Part shown: positions 8,759-18,884 of the stretch, piece by piece
How positions within the stretch are numbered: position 1 is the stretch's first letter
Layout: the number at the start of each line of letters is the position of its first letter
Translations under genes and position numbers: made by a program
Notes under the pieces: model-generated
What the model saw: only the letters and a program-made list of their open reading frames with translations
The model's database searches: none
Told to the model about the DNA's origin: nothing
Source: Vibrio hepatarius
GTDB taxonomy: Bacteria; Pseudomonadota; Gammaproteobacteria; Enterobacterales; Vibrionaceae
DNA length: 64,000 bases
Assembly: GCF_018860525.1 (NCBI RefSeq)
Contig: NZ_JAHKPM010000032.1
Span: 1-64,000, forward strand
Direction of reading: 5' to 3'

Positions 8759-9688
8759 ATGAGTGATGTAGTATTAGATGTTCGCAATATGAGTGTGGTC
8801 TTGGGGCCACATTTTGCGGTGAAAGATGTCAGCTATCAGATTCGCGCTGGTGAAATTTTAGGTGTGGTTGGGGAATCAGGCTGCGGTAAGTCGCTGACCT
8901 CTCTTGCGATAATGGGTCTTTTGGATAAGCAACTGGCACTATCGGGTGAGATCTTATTTGCGGGCGAGAACTTGGTTGGCATGAGTGAAAAACGTTATCA
9001 ACATATTCGTGGTGAAGGCGTTGGTATGATTTTCCAGGAGCCGATGACAGCACTTAACCCTGTTGTTACCGTTGGTGAACAAGTGGCAGAAATGTTTTTG
9101 GTTCATGAAGGTGTATCTAAAGCTGAAGCAATGAACCGAGCAATAGAAATGCTAAGGCAAGTCCATATACCCTACCCGGAAAAGAGAGCGAAAGCGTTTC
9201 CTCATGAGCTGTCTGGCGGTATGCGCCAACGGGTAATGATTGCTATAGCGCTGGCCTGTAAGCCCAAAGTGTTGATTGCTGATGAGCCTACCACAGCACT
9301 GGATGTGACAGTACAAGCTCAGGTTCTTGATTTGCTCGAAGAGCTAAGGGAAACCACAGGTACTGCTATCCAATTTATCAGTCATTCACTTGGTGTGGTA
9401 TCGCAAATCTCTGATCGCGTTATGGTGATGTACGCAGGGCAAGTGGTTGAGATTGCCGATGTAAACGATATTTTTGATAACCCACAACACCCTTATACTC
9501 AGGCGCTGCTGGATACAATCCCTCGGGTCGGCGCTGATATCAAACGTTTGCCTGCTATTCCTGGTAGCGTGCCGCCTCTCGATAAGAGAGGTGAGAACTA
9601 TACCTTCCGTGATCGCTGCCCTGAGCTTTTCGATCATTACGTCCAACTAGCGCAGCAGCGCAACGGTCAAATAGCAGGGGGATATTGA
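8759..9688 (+). CDS. OppD/DppD-like ABC importer ATPase
   Basis: First of two nucleotide-binding subunits, on the cytoplasmic face of the permeases. The 309 residues contain Walker [10 protein letters not shown] loop FQEP, signature LSGGMRQR, Walker [13 protein letters not shown] and the switch histidine in FISHSLG. The OppD-type C-terminal extension is present ([25 protein letters not shown]). The Cys-rich motif usual there (GCxFxPRCP with a further downstream Cys) is reduced to one cysteine in [11 protein letters not shown], so an iron-sulfur cluster of the kind described in some DppD proteins is unlikely. The start ATG is 15 bp after the binding-protein stop, and the stop overlaps the next start (TGATG). 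Confidence 0.93.
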   Translation: MSDVVLDVRNMSVVLGPHFAVKDVSYQIRAGEILGVVGESGCGKSLTSLAIMGLLDKQLALSGEILFAGENLVGMSEKRYQHIRGEGVGMIFQEPMTALNPVVTVGEQVAEMFLVHEGVSKAEAMNRAIEMLRQVHIPYPEKRAKAFPHELSGGMRQRVMIAIALACKPKVLIADEPTTALDVTVQAQVLDLLEELRETTGTAIQFISHSLGVVSQISDRVMVMYAGQVVEIADVNDIFDNPQHPYTQALLDTIPRVGADIKRLPAIPGSVPPLDKRGENYTFRDRCPELFDHYVQLAQQRNGQIAGGY

Positions 9689-10515
9689 TGTCACTATTAA
9701 AAGTGAATAATCTACACAAATACTATGTGCTTGAAGCGGGCTCTTTATTTGGACGTAAGCCTCAATATCTGCATGTGACAAAAAATGTATCTCTTAGTTT
9801 AGAGGCAGGTAAAACCTTAGCTGTGGTGGGTGAGTCTGGCTCGGGTAAGTCGACCCTGGGTCGAATGGTCAGCATGCTAGATAGGCCTGCTTCAGGGGAT
9901 ATTTACATATCAGGACGTGAGGTTTCCCGCCTAAGTTCAAAGCAGCAAAGACAAATACGCCAACGTATTGGTCTGGTTTTTCAAGATCCTTATTCTGCAC
10001 TGAACCCAAGAATGCCTATTTTGGACTCTCTGATTGAACCAATGAAAGTCAACAAAATAGGTAACCGTGACTCTCAACGAGAGCGCGCACTGGAAGTACT
10101 GGAATGGGTTGGAATGCATGAAGATGTATTGACGCGTTATCCCCATGAATTTTCAGGCGGTCAGCGGCAGCGTATTGCTATTGCTCGCGCACTGATGCTT
10201 AAACCAGAGCTTATTATTGCTGACGAACCTCTCTCTGCATTGGATGTATCCGTCCAGTCTCAAATTCTTAATTTATTTAAAGATTTGCAAGAGCAGCATG
10301 GCATTGCCTTTTTCTTTATTAGCCATGATATGGCGGTGGTATACCACTTAGCGGATGAAGTGATGGTGATGAAAAATGGTGAGGTAGTCGAGCGGGCTGA
10401 CAAAACCAGCTTCTTTGCCCACCCAAAGCACCCTTACAGTCAAGAGCTGCTTAATGCTGTACCTGATATTGGTAAAGCGAGGCGTCGTAATCAGTTAGAG
10501 AGAAAGTCAGCATGA
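9688..10515 (+). CDS. OppF/DppF-like ABC importer ATPase
   Basis: Second nucleotide-binding subunit, 275 residues. Motifs are Walker A GESGSGKS, Q loop FQDP in GLVFQDPYSALNPR, signature FSGGQRQR, Walker B LIIADEPLSALD and H loop ISHDMAV. The tail is the short OppF form (HPKHPYSQELLNAVPDI). The start is the ATG at 9688 that overlaps the upstream stop, with AGGGGGA at the right distance; an in-frame TTG just before it is less likely. It is followed by a 34-bp gap to the first permease. Confidence 0.93.
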   Translation: MSLLKVNNLHKYYVLEAGSLFGRKPQYLHVTKNVSLSLEAGKTLAVVGESGSGKSTLGRMVSMLDRPASGDIYISGREVSRLSSKQQRQIRQRIGLVFQDPYSALNPRMPILDSLIEPMKVNKIGNRDSQRERALEVLEWVGMHEDVLTRYPHEFSGGQRQRIAIARALMLKPELIIADEPLSALDVSVQSQILNLFKDLQEQHGIAFFFISHDMAVVYHLADEVMVMKNGEVVERADKTSFFAHPKHPYSQELLNAVPDIGKARRRNQLERKSA

Positions 10516-10549
10516 GAGTAATCAACATTCAGTACTTAGGGGGATTCAG

Positions 10550-11518
10550 ATGAAGCGCTTTATAATCTCCCGTTTTTTGCAAATGATGCTGGTACTCTTT
10601 TTAGCCTCATTTGCTGCATACAATTTGATGGGACTTATGCCCGGTGACCCTATCGATTTATTGGTGCAAAGTAATCCAAGTATGACTTCTGAAGATATCG
10701 CTCGGCTTAAAGCAGAGCAGGGGCTCGATAAGCCTGTCTATGTGAGATATTTTATCTGGCTTAAAGATGCCATGCATGGCGATCTTGGCTACTCTCGCAT
10801 GTTTGCTCAGCCAGCAGTCGATGTTTTATGGGATGCGATGAAAAACACCTTGATCTTGGTTGGTAGTGGAACACTGTTATCGATTTTAATTGCTCTGCCT
10901 GTCGGGGTGCTATGCGCAGTGAAGCAAAATAAAGCAACAGATTATATTATCAGTGGTTTGACTTATCTATTTCTATCAACGCCAGCGGCATGGCTTGCGC
11001 TAATGCTGATCATGATTTTTGCGGTGGTATTGCCAATCTTCCCAGCTGGGGGGACAGGAGAAGCTGAAGGCGCTGAAGGTTTGGCTAAGTTGGAGTATAT
11101 GTTTTTGCCAATATTGAGCTTAACTCTGCTTAGTATCGCGTCCATTTCACGTTTTATGCGCTCAAGTATGCTGGAGGTATTTAGACAAGACTTTGTGCGC
11201 ACCGCTAAGGCCAAGGGATTGTCATCGAGACGAGTATTACTTAAACACTGTATAAAAAATGGCATGCTTCCTATGATTACAGTTCTTGCGATGGATGTGG
11301 CTGGGCTATTGAGTGGGGCTGTGTTAACTGAAACGATTTTTAGTTGGCCAGGCATAGGAAAGTTAACTGTTGATTCTATTAATGGCAATGACTACAACGT
11401 GGCTATGCTGTGTTTTATGGTTGCGACTACAGCAATATTAGTGATGAACTTTATTGCGGACATACTTTACTCCAAAGTTGACCCTAGAATTGATTTAACC
11501 AAGGGGAGTATTCAATGA
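10550..11518 (+). CDS. OppB/DppB-like ABC importer permease
   Basis: Inner-membrane permease of 322 residues. Features of the B-type subunit are the N-terminal transmembrane helix in KRFIISRFLQMMLVLFLASF, the family motif LMPGDPIDLL, the TAKAKGLSSRRVLLKHCIKN coupling-helix (EAA) loop near residue 218, and about six hydrophobic segments. The GGGGGA ribosome binding site lies eight bases before the ATG. Its stop overlaps the start of the C-type permease by four bases (ATGA), so the two are translationally coupled. Confidence 0.92.
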   Translation: MKRFIISRFLQMMLVLFLASFAAYNLMGLMPGDPIDLLVQSNPSMTSEDIARLKAEQGLDKPVYVRYFIWLKDAMHGDLGYSRMFAQPAVDVLWDAMKNTLILVGSGTLLSILIALPVGVLCAVKQNKATDYIISGLTYLFLSTPAAWLALMLIMIFAVVLPIFPAGGTGEAEGAEGLAKLEYMFLPILSLTLLSIASISRFMRSSMLEVFRQDFVRTAKAKGLSSRRVLLKHCIKNGMLPMITVLAMDVAGLLSGAVLTETIFSWPGIGKLTVDSINGNDYNVAMLCFMVATTAILVMNFIADILYSKVDPRIDLTKGSIQ

Positions 11519-12423
11519 GTTATATAGTAAAACGCAGTCAAAACCCTTGGTTTCAGGTCACGCAACGTTTGTCTCGACATAAATTGGCTATGCTATCGCT
11601 CGTGTTTTTATGTTTGCTGGCGTTAGTTTGCTTTGGCGCTAATCCAATTGCATTTTGGCTAGGTGTTGACCCCTATGCAGATGACTTGTTCTCTCGTTTC
11701 TCACCACCAAGCGATCTTAATCTACTTGGTACCGATGAGCTTGGGCGTGATATTTTTACCCGCTTGCTTTTAGGTGGTCAAGTGTCACTGACTTTTGCCT
11801 TTATGGCCGCCTTAACTACGTCTATCATAGGCACGGTTCTTGGCGTGGTTGCGGGCTATTATGGAGGTAGAGTCGATGCTTTTATTATGCGTAGTGCTGA
11901 CTTCATTATTAGCTTGCCTAGTATTATGTTGCTTATACTGATTCAAAGCGTGGATATGACGAAATTAGGTTTATCTGAAGAATTGGTGCGCAGTGATAGC
12001 TTTAGTATCTATCGATTAGTGATTGTACTCTCTATTTTAGGATGGCCCTTTGCTGCTCGTTTGGTTCGTTCGAATACTCTATCTGTAAAACATAGGGAAT
12101 ATGTGCAGGCGGCGATTGGCTATGGAGCAAGTCACTGGTTTGTGATGTTAAGACATATTATCCCCAATGTAATCTCCCCGGTCATAACCGCGACAACTTT
12201 AGGTGTAGGTGGGGCTATCTTGACTGAAAGTGCGCTGAGCTTTTTAGGTTTTGGCATTAACCCACCGACGCCGTCTTGGGGTAATATGCTACAAAACGCT
12301 CGCGAAGCGATGTGGCTTTATCCTATGGCTGCGGTGTATCCCGGCATTATGGTTCTAATGACGGTTATCACGATTAATTTCTTGGGTGATGGGTTACAAG
12401 AGGCCATTGATCCTAAGTCTTAG
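11515..12423 (+). CDS. OppC/DppC-like ABC importer permease
   Basis: Partner permease of 302 residues. The N-terminus carries the OppC_N-type membrane helix (RHKLAMLSLVFLCLLAL), followed by LGTDELGRDIFTRLLLGGQVSL, the standard C-subunit motif, and the EAA loop around VQAAIGYGASHWFVMLRHIIPN. The C-terminus ends FLGDGLQEAIDPKS, typical of DppC. It is the last gene of the operon. No clear terminator follows before yihY. Confidence 0.92.
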   Translation: MSYIVKRSQNPWFQVTQRLSRHKLAMLSLVFLCLLALVCFGANPIAFWLGVDPYADDLFSRFSPPSDLNLLGTDELGRDIFTRLLLGGQVSLTFAFMAALTTSIIGTVLGVVAGYYGGRVDAFIMRSADFIISLPSIMLLILIQSVDMTKLGLSEELVRSDSFSIYRLVIVLSILGWPFAARLVRSNTLSVKHREYVQAAIGYGASHWFVMLRHIIPNVISPVITATTLGVGGAILTESALSFLGFGINPPTPSWGNMLQNAREAMWLYPMAAVYPGIMVLMTVITINFLGDGLQEAIDPKS

Positions 12424-12512
12424 GTAAATACCATGGCCTGTTGACCGAGCAAGCGGGTTTAAACTTGTCGTATATACAAGCCTTGGTAATTTAGTTTTGG
12501 TTAGGAGAAACC

Positions 12513-13430
12513 ATGTTGGACATTGAGCAGCTGAGTAAGCAAGGTCTATGCTTTGGGCGATATCTACTCAAGCGCATGAACCATGATAGAGTCAACATTA
12601 ATGCTGGCTATCTGGCTTATATAACCTTACTTTCCATTGTTCCTATGCTGACAGTGCTACTGTCGGTTTTATCTTCGTTTGCCGTTTTTGCTAATTCTGG
12701 CGATGTGATCCAGGATTTTGTGATTACTCACTTCGTTCCAGCGGCAGGAGATGCCGTCAAACAGGCATTACTCGAATTTGTTGCAAATACAGGTAAGATG
12801 ACGGCAGTGGGTGGTTTGTTTCTGTTTGTAGCTGCTTTGATGTTGATTTCAAATATAGATAAAAACCTAAACTATATCTGGCGAGTTGAACAAAAGCGTC
12901 GCATGGTATTTTCTTTCTCTATGTATTGGATGGTTCTCACACTAGGCCCGATTTTAGTCGGCGCGAGTATCGCTGCTACCTCATATTTTACCTCATTAAA
13001 AATACTCGATAGTGAAGCTATTTCAGGTGTTTACGAACTATTATTGCGTTGGTTGCCGTTCTTACTATCATTTTTTGCTTTTATGGGACTTTATATTCTC
13101 GTTCCCAATAAAAAGGTCTATATTTCTCATGCGCTTGTTGGCGCTATCATTGCGGCATTATTGTTTGAAGCAAGTAAAAAGGGTTTTGCGGCATACATAA
13201 CGCAATTTCCATCGTATCAACTTATTTATGGTGCATTAGCTGCGATTCCGATTTTGTTTGTCTGGGTATATTTATGCTGGTTAATTGTATTGATTGGTGC
13301 AGAGATCACTGCTGCCTTAGGTGAACGTGAGCAGTGGAGTGATATTCAAGAAGTGGTAAACTTGGCGGCTGAAAATCGGCAGCAAGAAGAAGGAAAGCGC
13401 AGTGATAGCACTGATCCAAAGAGTAAGTGA
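12513..13430 (+). CDS. yihY: YihY/BrkB-family inner membrane protein
   Basis: Polytopic membrane protein of 305 residues, once called RNase BN in error, of uncertain function. The family signature is visible in [25 protein letters not shown] and in the central [32 protein letters not shown]. Six hydrophobic segments can be counted. TAGGAGA precedes the ATG. The last 29 bases overlap the start of dtd. The order yihY-dtd-yiiD is the same as in E. coli, which supports cotranscription. Confidence 0.93.
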   Translation: MLDIEQLSKQGLCFGRYLLKRMNHDRVNINAGYLAYITLLSIVPMLTVLLSVLSSFAVFANSGDVIQDFVITHFVPAAGDAVKQALLEFVANTGKMTAVGGLFLFVAALMLISNIDKNLNYIWRVEQKRRMVFSFSMYWMVLTLGPILVGASIAATSYFTSLKILDSEAISGVYELLLRWLPFLLSFFAFMGLYILVPNKKVYISHALVGAIIAALLFEASKKGFAAYITQFPSYQLIYGALAAIPILFVWVYLCWLIVLIGAEITAALGEREQWSDIQEVVNLAAENRQQEEGKRSDSTDPKSK

Positions 13431-13836
13431 GGCCGCAGTTCGCGTTGATGGTGACGTGATTGGCGAGATAAAGTGTGGATTACTGGTTTTATTAGGTGTT
13501 GAGAAAGGTGATGATGAAGCAAAAGCTAAACGTCTTGTGGAGCGGGTGACATCTTATCGTGTGTTTGGCGATGAAGAAGGTAAAATGAACCTCAATGTTA
13601 AACAAGTTAGCGGCCAAGTGCTGGTAATATCTCAGTTCACCTTGCCTGCTGATACTACTAAAGGGACACGAGCTGGTTTTTCTCGTGGTGCTCACCCTGC
13701 AGATGCAGAACGTCTATATGATTACTTTGCTAACCAGTGTACCGAGATTATACCAACAGAGTGTGGTCATTTTGGCGCAGATATGAAAGTTTCATTGGTC
13801 AATGATGGTCCAGTGACATTCTGGTTACAGGTATAA
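13402..13836 (+). CDS. dtd: D-aminoacyl-tRNA deacylase
   Basis: Hydrolyses D-amino acids, and glycine mischarged on tRNA-Ala, from tRNA; acts as a cytoplasmic dimer. The 144 residues are full length (E. coli 145). Motifs are the active-site segment [18 protein letters not shown] and the Gly-cisPro motif at 136-137 in [11 protein letters not shown], which gives chiral proofreading. The start is GTG at 13402 with AAGGAAA upstream, inside the 3' end of yihY, so translation is probably coupled. Confidence 0.96.
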   Translation: MIALIQRVSEAAVRVDGDVIGEIKCGLLVLLGVEKGDDEAKAKRLVERVTSYRVFGDEEGKMNLNVKQVSGQVLVISQFTLPADTTKGTRAGFSRGAHPADAERLYDYFANQCTEIIPTECGHFGADMKVSLVNDGPVTFWLQV

Positions 13837-13886
13837 AGTTAGACTAAAAGGCTGGTGCCTTAGCGCAGCCATTAACAGGGATTTTT

Positions 13887-14825
13887 ATGTTTAAGCTGAT
13901 CACGCCTAAAACGGACAACCAACTTAACAAATACTATCATTTTCGCTGGCAGATGTTGCGTGAACCATGGCGTATGCCAATTGGTTCTGAGCGGGATGAG
14001 TACGATCCAATGAGCCATCATCGTATGATTGTGGATGGAAGAGGAAGGCCGATGGCCGTCGGGCGTTTGTATATTACGCCAGATAGCGAAGGGCAGATTC
14101 GCTATATGGCTGTAAAAAATACTCGCCGCAGTAAAGGTGTGGGCTCTTTAGTTATGGTGGCATTAGAGTCACTAGCTCGTCAAGACGGTGCCAAGCGCTT
14201 AGTGTGTAATGCACGTGAGGATGCCATTTCTTTTTATGAAAAGAATGGCTTTGAACGGCGGGGTGAACTCACTGATGAACGAGGGCCAATTCGTCATCAA
14301 CAAATGGTTAAGCAATTAGATCCTATGTCTAATGTATTGCGTCGGCCAGATTGGTGTACTGAATTGCAAGAACGTTGGGAACACCAGATCCCTATCAGTG
14401 ATAAAATGGGCATCAAGATCAATCAGTACACAGGTTATCAGTTTGAGTGTGGCTCCCAGCTTAATCCTAACTTAAACCCTCATAACACAATGTTTGCTGG
14501 CTCTGCCTTTACATTGGCGACACTTACTGGTTGGGGAATGACGTGGCTTCTGATGAAAGAGCGTGGTTTAAGTGGTGATATTGTTTTAGCAGATAGTCAG
14601 ATTCGTTATCGTCACCCAGTGACTCAGAACCCAGTAGCATCTACCTCTTTAGATGGCATAAGCGGTGATTTAGATAGACTTGCTTCTGGACGCAAGGCGC
14701 GCATCATTATATATGTGACTATTTATAGCGGTGATGTAACTGCTGTTGAATTTGTAGGCACATACATGTTACTGCCAAATTATAAGTCTGTTCTTGGCTT
14801 ACCTTTATCAAGTGATGAATCCTGA
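13887..14825 (+). CDS. yiiD: YiiD-type bifunctional GNAT / hotdog-fold protein
   Basis: Two domains in 312 residues. The N-terminal GNAT acyltransferase fold (about 1-150) shows RYMAVKNTRRSKGVGSLVM, the acetyl-CoA pyrophosphate loop, and AISFYEKNGFERRGE. The C-terminal hotdog domain of YiiD type (about 160-305) shows NPHNTMFAGSAFTLATLTGWGM and ADSQIRYRHPV. In E. coli the hotdog domain of YiiD has been reported to be a malonyl-ACP decarboxylase able to start fatty acid synthesis; whether this one does so is inference. It follows dtd as in E. coli. Its last 46 bases overlap the 3' end of the convergent AsmA-like gene. Confidence 0.9.
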   Translation: MFKLITPKTDNQLNKYYHFRWQMLREPWRMPIGSERDEYDPMSHHRMIVDGRGRPMAVGRLYITPDSEGQIRYMAVKNTRRSKGVGSLVMVALESLARQDGAKRLVCNAREDAISFYEKNGFERRGELTDERGPIRHQQMVKQLDPMSNVLRRPDWCTELQERWEHQIPISDKMGIKINQYTGYQFECGSQLNPNLNPHNTMFAGSAFTLATLTGWGMTWLLMKERGLSGDIVLADSQIRYRHPVTQNPVASTSLDGISGDLDRLASGRKARIIIYVTIYSGDVTAVEFVGTYMLLPNYKSVLGLPLSSDES

Positions 14826-16735
14826 TCTGGTTTATTGGAGGTGGATTCGTTTGTTGGGGATGGGCAGAGTTGCTGAGTAACATTTGTTTGACTAAGAATA
14901 TCGGACCAAAGCCTCTTACAGCCATTTTCGCTGGTGAAAAGTAGGGTCCCAAAGTGATATTTAGTGAGGTCAATATTGCCTGCTAATTCTGCTTTGCTCC
15001 CTCGTGAGTTGATATTTATTCGGCCTCTATCTATGCGTATCTTTACAGTATCGAGAGGCCATTCTTGCTGGTAGTCAATGGTATTATCAGCTTTTTGTAC
15101 TTGCAGTGCTGCATTGTGTAACTGCAAATCGATGGAGCCAGTGAGGCTATGCGCTAAAATCGGGTAGTCACCAGAGAGGCCATTAAGTTCAACATCTGCT
15201 TCAGCCATTCCTGTTACTTGAAAGGGCAATCGAGCTTGCAGTAAAGGCTGATCGATGGGAAGCCCATCTAAATGTAATGATAGGTACCAAGGATCGCTAA
15301 TCGCTTGTCGCTGCCATCTACCATTAGCTTCTATGTATCCCTTGGCTAAGGGTAGGAAAGCACGTTCTAAGCTAATATCACCACTTTTAGCTGTTACATT
15401 GATGATTGCTTGTGATGTTAAAAAATTATCAATACTGGCATTGTTTGCGCTCACTTCTAAGCTGCCGTTGTAAAGGTTGACCTCTCCATCTTGAATCAAA
15501 TTCAAGTGTTGTCCTTCTATGTTCACACCAGATAACTGCCAGTATGGACGCTGTTCGACTTGAATTAGCTGAGAATTCTTTATCTCAAGTTGTTTAATGG
15601 TCAGCGATTCTAGAATACTTGAGGCATTAGATAATGATATAAATGACTGATTTACATCGTCTACCCATTTAATGCCTGACGCTTTTAACCAGTTTATACG
15701 TAGGTTTTTTTTACTCCATATACCGCTCATCTGCAAGCGACCTTGCTTGAAGTCTGCATCGAATTCATCTAAAGAAATACCGTTATCACCCAGAGTCAGT
15801 TTTGCTGTTGGGCCAACCAAGCGTAGCTGACTAAAGTCGATACTTTCGGCATCAAATGATAACTTGGTCTGCTTTTGTTGCCAGATTGTTCTATCGAGTA
15901 AAAGATTTTCTAGTGAGGCATCGATTTGGTTAAATTGCCAGCCAGCGTAATGTAAGTCGCTATTAATAATATCCAAACTATTGATGTGATAAAAGGGCAG
16001 GTCGAGTACCTCAAATTTAGATAGCAATGTGCTAATTGAGGATGAGTGTGGCAGTTTGAGTTTATTAACGGTGACATTAATCAGTGACCAACCTTGTTTA
16101 AATTGCTCTGCTTGGCCGGAAATGTCTGCACCATACCATTTAAATGAAGCGCCATAAATTGTACTGTTTTTGCTTTGATATTGCGCGTCAATTAGCAATT
16201 TATCTAAGGCTTCCCCACCTACATACAATTGCTGAGCTGATAACTGAATTTCTCCATAAGGTAGGTTTTGTTGTGGCGAAAGCCATTGAGGTTGCTTTAT
16301 TTGGATATTAACGTCCCTTGCCGACCAATTTGGTGCCTTAATATCAACATTTTGGAGAGCGAGTTGCTGAATGTTCATCGATTTTAGAAGCGGTGAACTC
16401 AGCACTGCAAGATCCAAGTTTGCTTCTTCTATGAGAATAGAATCTAAAGATAGTTTTTGATTTTTCCATAATGAAGAAGATAGCCAGAGCGAAAGCTTAG
16501 GTATATGGATGAGTTGAGAATCACTATTAACTTCAACATCCATAAGTGTTAGTTGGTATGGAGGAGAGTAAGAAGCTTGTTGTACACTCACAGTGTAGGG
16601 GGTAAGTTGGTTGAGCATTACATTGACGACTTTTCCCGAGTAACTGGATTGAAGTAGAAAAAATAATGAGAGCATCAACAAGCTGATTATGCCCAACGTC
16701 GTTACAGTCGTAACCAGTAGTGCTTTTTTGAACAT
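14780..16735 (-). CDS. AsmA-family envelope protein
   Basis: Membrane-anchored periplasmic protein of 651 residues. A single N-terminal transmembrane helix (about 6-29, LLVTTVTTLGIISLLMLSLF) is followed by a long beta-rich body with the repeating amphipathic strands of the AsmA/YhdP/TamB group, including paired pieces such as SGQAEQFKQGWSLINVTVNKL and GIWSKKNLRINWLKASGIKW. Members of this group are linked to lipid transport or outer-membrane homeostasis. The exact subfamily is not certain. AGGAAGG precedes the ATG. The C-terminal tail is polar (about the last 30 residues). The gene converges on yiiD with a 46-bp overlap of coding sequence and no terminator visible between them. Confidence 0.75.
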   Translation of the reverse strand: MFKKALLVTTVTTLGIISLLMLSLFFLLQSSYSGKVVNVMLNQLTPYTVSVQQASYSPPYQLTLMDVEVNSDSQLIHIPKLSLWLSSSLWKNQKLSLDSILIEEANLDLAVLSSPLLKSMNIQQLALQNVDIKAPNWSARDVNIQIKQPQWLSPQQNLPYGEIQLSAQQLYVGGEALDKLLIDAQYQSKNSTIYGASFKWYGADISGQAEQFKQGWSLINVTVNKLKLPHSSSISTLLSKFEVLDLPFYHINSLDIINSDLHYAGWQFNQIDASLENLLLDRTIWQQKQTKLSFDAESIDFSQLRLVGPTAKLTLGDNGISLDEFDADFKQGRLQMSGIWSKKNLRINWLKASGIKWVDDVNQSFISLSNASSILESLTIKQLEIKNSQLIQVEQRPYWQLSGVNIEGQHLNLIQDGEVNLYNGSLEVSANNASIDNFLTSQAIINVTAKSGDISLERAFLPLAKGYIEANGRWQRQAISDPWYLSLHLDGLPIDQPLLQARLPFQVTGMAEADVELNGLSGDYPILAHSLTGSIDLQLHNAALQVQKADNTIDYQQEWPLDTVKIRIDRGRININSRGSKAELAGNIDLTKYHFGTLLFTSENGCKRLWSDILSQTNVTQQLCPSPTNESTSNKPDQDSSLDKGKPRTDL

Positions 16736-16792
16736 CCCAACCTTCCTATTGAGCAGATTTAGCTAGCTTGGAGCATTTTTCTTCATCAGGCA

Positions 16793-16819
16793 ACAAAAAG
16801 CCCCTTTTAATAGGGGCTT
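16793..16819 (-). terminator. Terminator of pckA
   Basis: Minus-strand stem AAGCCCC/GGGGCTT with an eight-base loop, followed by TTTTTG. It lies about 98 bp after the pckA stop and 58 bp before the AsmA-like gene starts, separating the two. Confidence 0.85.
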
Positions 16820-16916
16820 AGAACATGAAATCAACCTGTAAAATTGTTTTATTACTAATTCCAAGTGCTTTCAACTTTCGTTGGGATTGAACTTAAGCCC
16901 ATTAACGATGGTTGAA

Positions 16917-18545
16917 TTAATCTAATTGTGGTCCGGCAGCAACCAAAGACTTACCTTCATCATTATCGGTATACTTGGCAAAGTTATTAATGAAGCGCTG
17001 GGCTAGATCTTTAGCTTTGCTTTCCCACAGTAGGGGGTCTGCGTATGTATCGCGAGGATCTAGGATGTTAGAGTCCACATCATGCAGCGCTGTTGGCACT
17101 TCTAGATTGAAGATAGGAATGTGCTTGGTTTCTGCTTTCTCAATCGAACCATCTAAGATGGCATCTATGATGCCACGAGTATCCTGAATGGATATACGTT
17201 TACCGCTGCCGTTCCAGCCTGTATTGACCAAGTACGCTTCTGCACCTGCTGCTTCCATGCGCTTAACCAATACCTCAGCATATTTGGTTGGATGTAAGGT
17301 TAGGAAAGCTGCACCAAAGCACGCTGAAAAGGTTGGTGTTGGTTCTGTAATACCACGCTCTGTTCCTGCTAGCTTGGCAGTGAAGCCAGATAGGAAGTGG
17401 TATTTAGTTTGTTCTGGCGTGAGCTTAGATACTGGTGGTAAAACACCAAATGCATCGGCAGATAGGAAAATTACTTTGTTGGCATGGCCGCCTTTTGATA
17501 CTGGCTTAACAATATTTTCTATATGCTCTATTGGGTAAGAAACACGAGTGTTTTCAGTTTTAGACCCATCATCAAAGTCGATAGCGCCATCGCTAAGAAT
17601 AGTAACATTCTCTAGCAGTGCATCGCGTCTGATGGCGTTAAAAATATCGGGTTCTGCTTCTTTGGATAGCTTGATGGTTTTAGCGTAACAACCACCTTCA
17701 AAGTTAAACACGCCGTCATCATCCCAGCCATGTTCATCATCACCGATTAGTGCGCGTTTAGGATCTGTCGATAGTGTTGTCTTACCTGTGCCGGATAAGC
17801 CAAAGAAAATAGCCACATCGCCATCTTTACCCATATTAGCAGAGCAATGCATCGATGCGATATCTTGCAAGGGCAGGAAATAGTTCATCATGGCGAACAT
17901 GCCTTTTTTCATTTCACCGCCGTACCAAGTACCACCGATGAGTTGCATGCGTTCGGTTAGGTTAAATACGGTAAAGTTTTCTGAATTTAGGCCATGTTCT
18001 TGCCATTTTTGATTGGTACATTTGGCGCCATTCATTACGACGAAATCAGGTTCAAAAGTTTGTAGTTCTTCTTCACTAGGACGAATGAACATATTTTTTA
18101 CGAAATGCGCTTGCCAAGCAACCTCAGTGATCACCCGGATACTAAGGCGAGTATCTGGATTTGCGCCGCAATAACCATCAACGACAAATACACGCTTTTC
18201 TGATAGTTGGCTAGTAACTTGCTCTTTAAGATCATCCCAGACTTGTTGAGTGATAGGCTTGTTATCATTCTTTACTGAGTCAGAAGTCCACCACATGTGT
18301 TCTTCTGTTGTGGTGTCTTTTACTATGTACTTATCTTTCGGTGAGCGCCCAGTGAAAATACCAGTGTCCACAGCCACGGCACCTAGTTCTGTTATCACGC
18401 CCTTCTCATAGCCCTGTAAGTCGGCGCGAGTTTCTTCTTCGAACAGCATTTCGTAACTTGGGTTGCGAACAACTTCTTTTACGTTGTGAAGCCCATGTTT
18501 GGTAAGATCAATTGTTGCAGCCTGTGCATGCTCCATAACGGTCAT
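16917..18545 (-). CDS. pckA: ATP-type phosphoenolpyruvate carboxykinase
   Basis: Converts oxaloacetate and ATP to phosphoenolpyruvate and CO2, the first step of gluconeogenesis. The 542 residues match the ATP-dependent class. Residues visible include the substrate-binding [10 protein letters not shown] (67-76), the kinase-1a P-loop GLSGTGKT (249-256), the metal-binding [12 protein letters not shown] and the [10 protein letters not shown] loop. AAGGAG sits seven bases before the ATG. The upstream region holds no operator I would trust; a CRP site was looked for without success. Confidence 0.97.
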   Translation of the reverse strand: MTVMEHAQAATIDLTKHGLHNVKEVVRNPSYEMLFEEETRADLQGYEKGVITELGAVAVDTGIFTGRSPKDKYIVKDTTTEEHMWWTSDSVKNDNKPITQQVWDDLKEQVTSQLSEKRVFVVDGYCGANPDTRLSIRVITEVAWQAHFVKNMFIRPSEEELQTFEPDFVVMNGAKCTNQKWQEHGLNSENFTVFNLTERMQLIGGTWYGGEMKKGMFAMMNYFLPLQDIASMHCSANMGKDGDVAIFFGLSGTGKTTLSTDPKRALIGDDEHGWDDDGVFNFEGGCYAKTIKLSKEAEPDIFNAIRRDALLENVTILSDGAIDFDDGSKTENTRVSYPIEHIENIVKPVSKGGHANKVIFLSADAFGVLPPVSKLTPEQTKYHFLSGFTAKLAGTERGITEPTPTFSACFGAAFLTLHPTKYAEVLVKRMEAAGAEAYLVNTGWNGSGKRISIQDTRGIIDAILDGSIEKAETKHIPIFNLEVPTALHDVDSNILDPRDTYADPLLWESKAKDLAQRFINNFAKYTDNDEGKSLVAAGPQLD

Positions 18546-18820
18546 AGGTGCTCCTTGTAGGAATATATCGTAGGGATGTTCTAATAATGTTTTATTGGTT
18601 ATTTGCTCACCATGCTAACAACGGGTGCTGTGCAAAACAGGGATATAGTTCAAAAAGAATCCATGTTCGCAATCTGGTTTTCAGCGACTCATCACACAAT
18701 AGCAGATACAGTGTATCGTGCACGCAAAGGATTGCGCTAGAGATAAATTGATTATTAATTTACGAAAATTAAGTGGTTATTTTATTACGTCATAAGTCAG
18801 GATTATCGTGTTTTAAGTCA
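18546..18820. other. Upstream region of pckA, nothing firm seen
   Basis: About 275 bp between pckA and the hslO terminator, both read on the minus strand. It should hold the pckA promoter. There is no plausible gene; a 67-codon plus-strand frame lacks a ribosome binding site and protein-like composition. I saw no strong inverted repeat or well-spaced promoter. Confidence 0.5.
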
Positions 18821-18822
18821 CA

Positions 18823-18846
18823 AAAAAACCAGGTATTAGCTGGCTT
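18823..18846 (-). terminator. Terminator of hslO
   Basis: On the minus strand the stem CCAG/CTGG, lengthened by A-T pairs, with a seven-base loop is followed by seven T residues. It lies about 40 bp after the hslO stop. The core stem is short, so the strength is uncertain. Confidence 0.6.
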
Positions 18847-18884
18847 TTTGAATGAAAAATTACGAGCTTTTTACGCTATATGAA

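Noticed and set aside
10963..11388. 141-codon minus-strand frame inside the permease gene
   Set aside because: It is an antisense shadow of a clear membrane protein gene; codon positions and motifs support only the plus-strand reading.
18548..18751. 67-codon plus-strand frame upstream of pckA
   Set aside because: It has no ribosome binding site and a random-looking composition; the region is needed for the pckA promoter.
18805..18826. Possible CRP site (CGTGT-n6-TCACA) near the hslO terminator
   Set aside because: Only one half-site is good and it lies about 270 bp upstream of pckA, next to a terminator for another gene.
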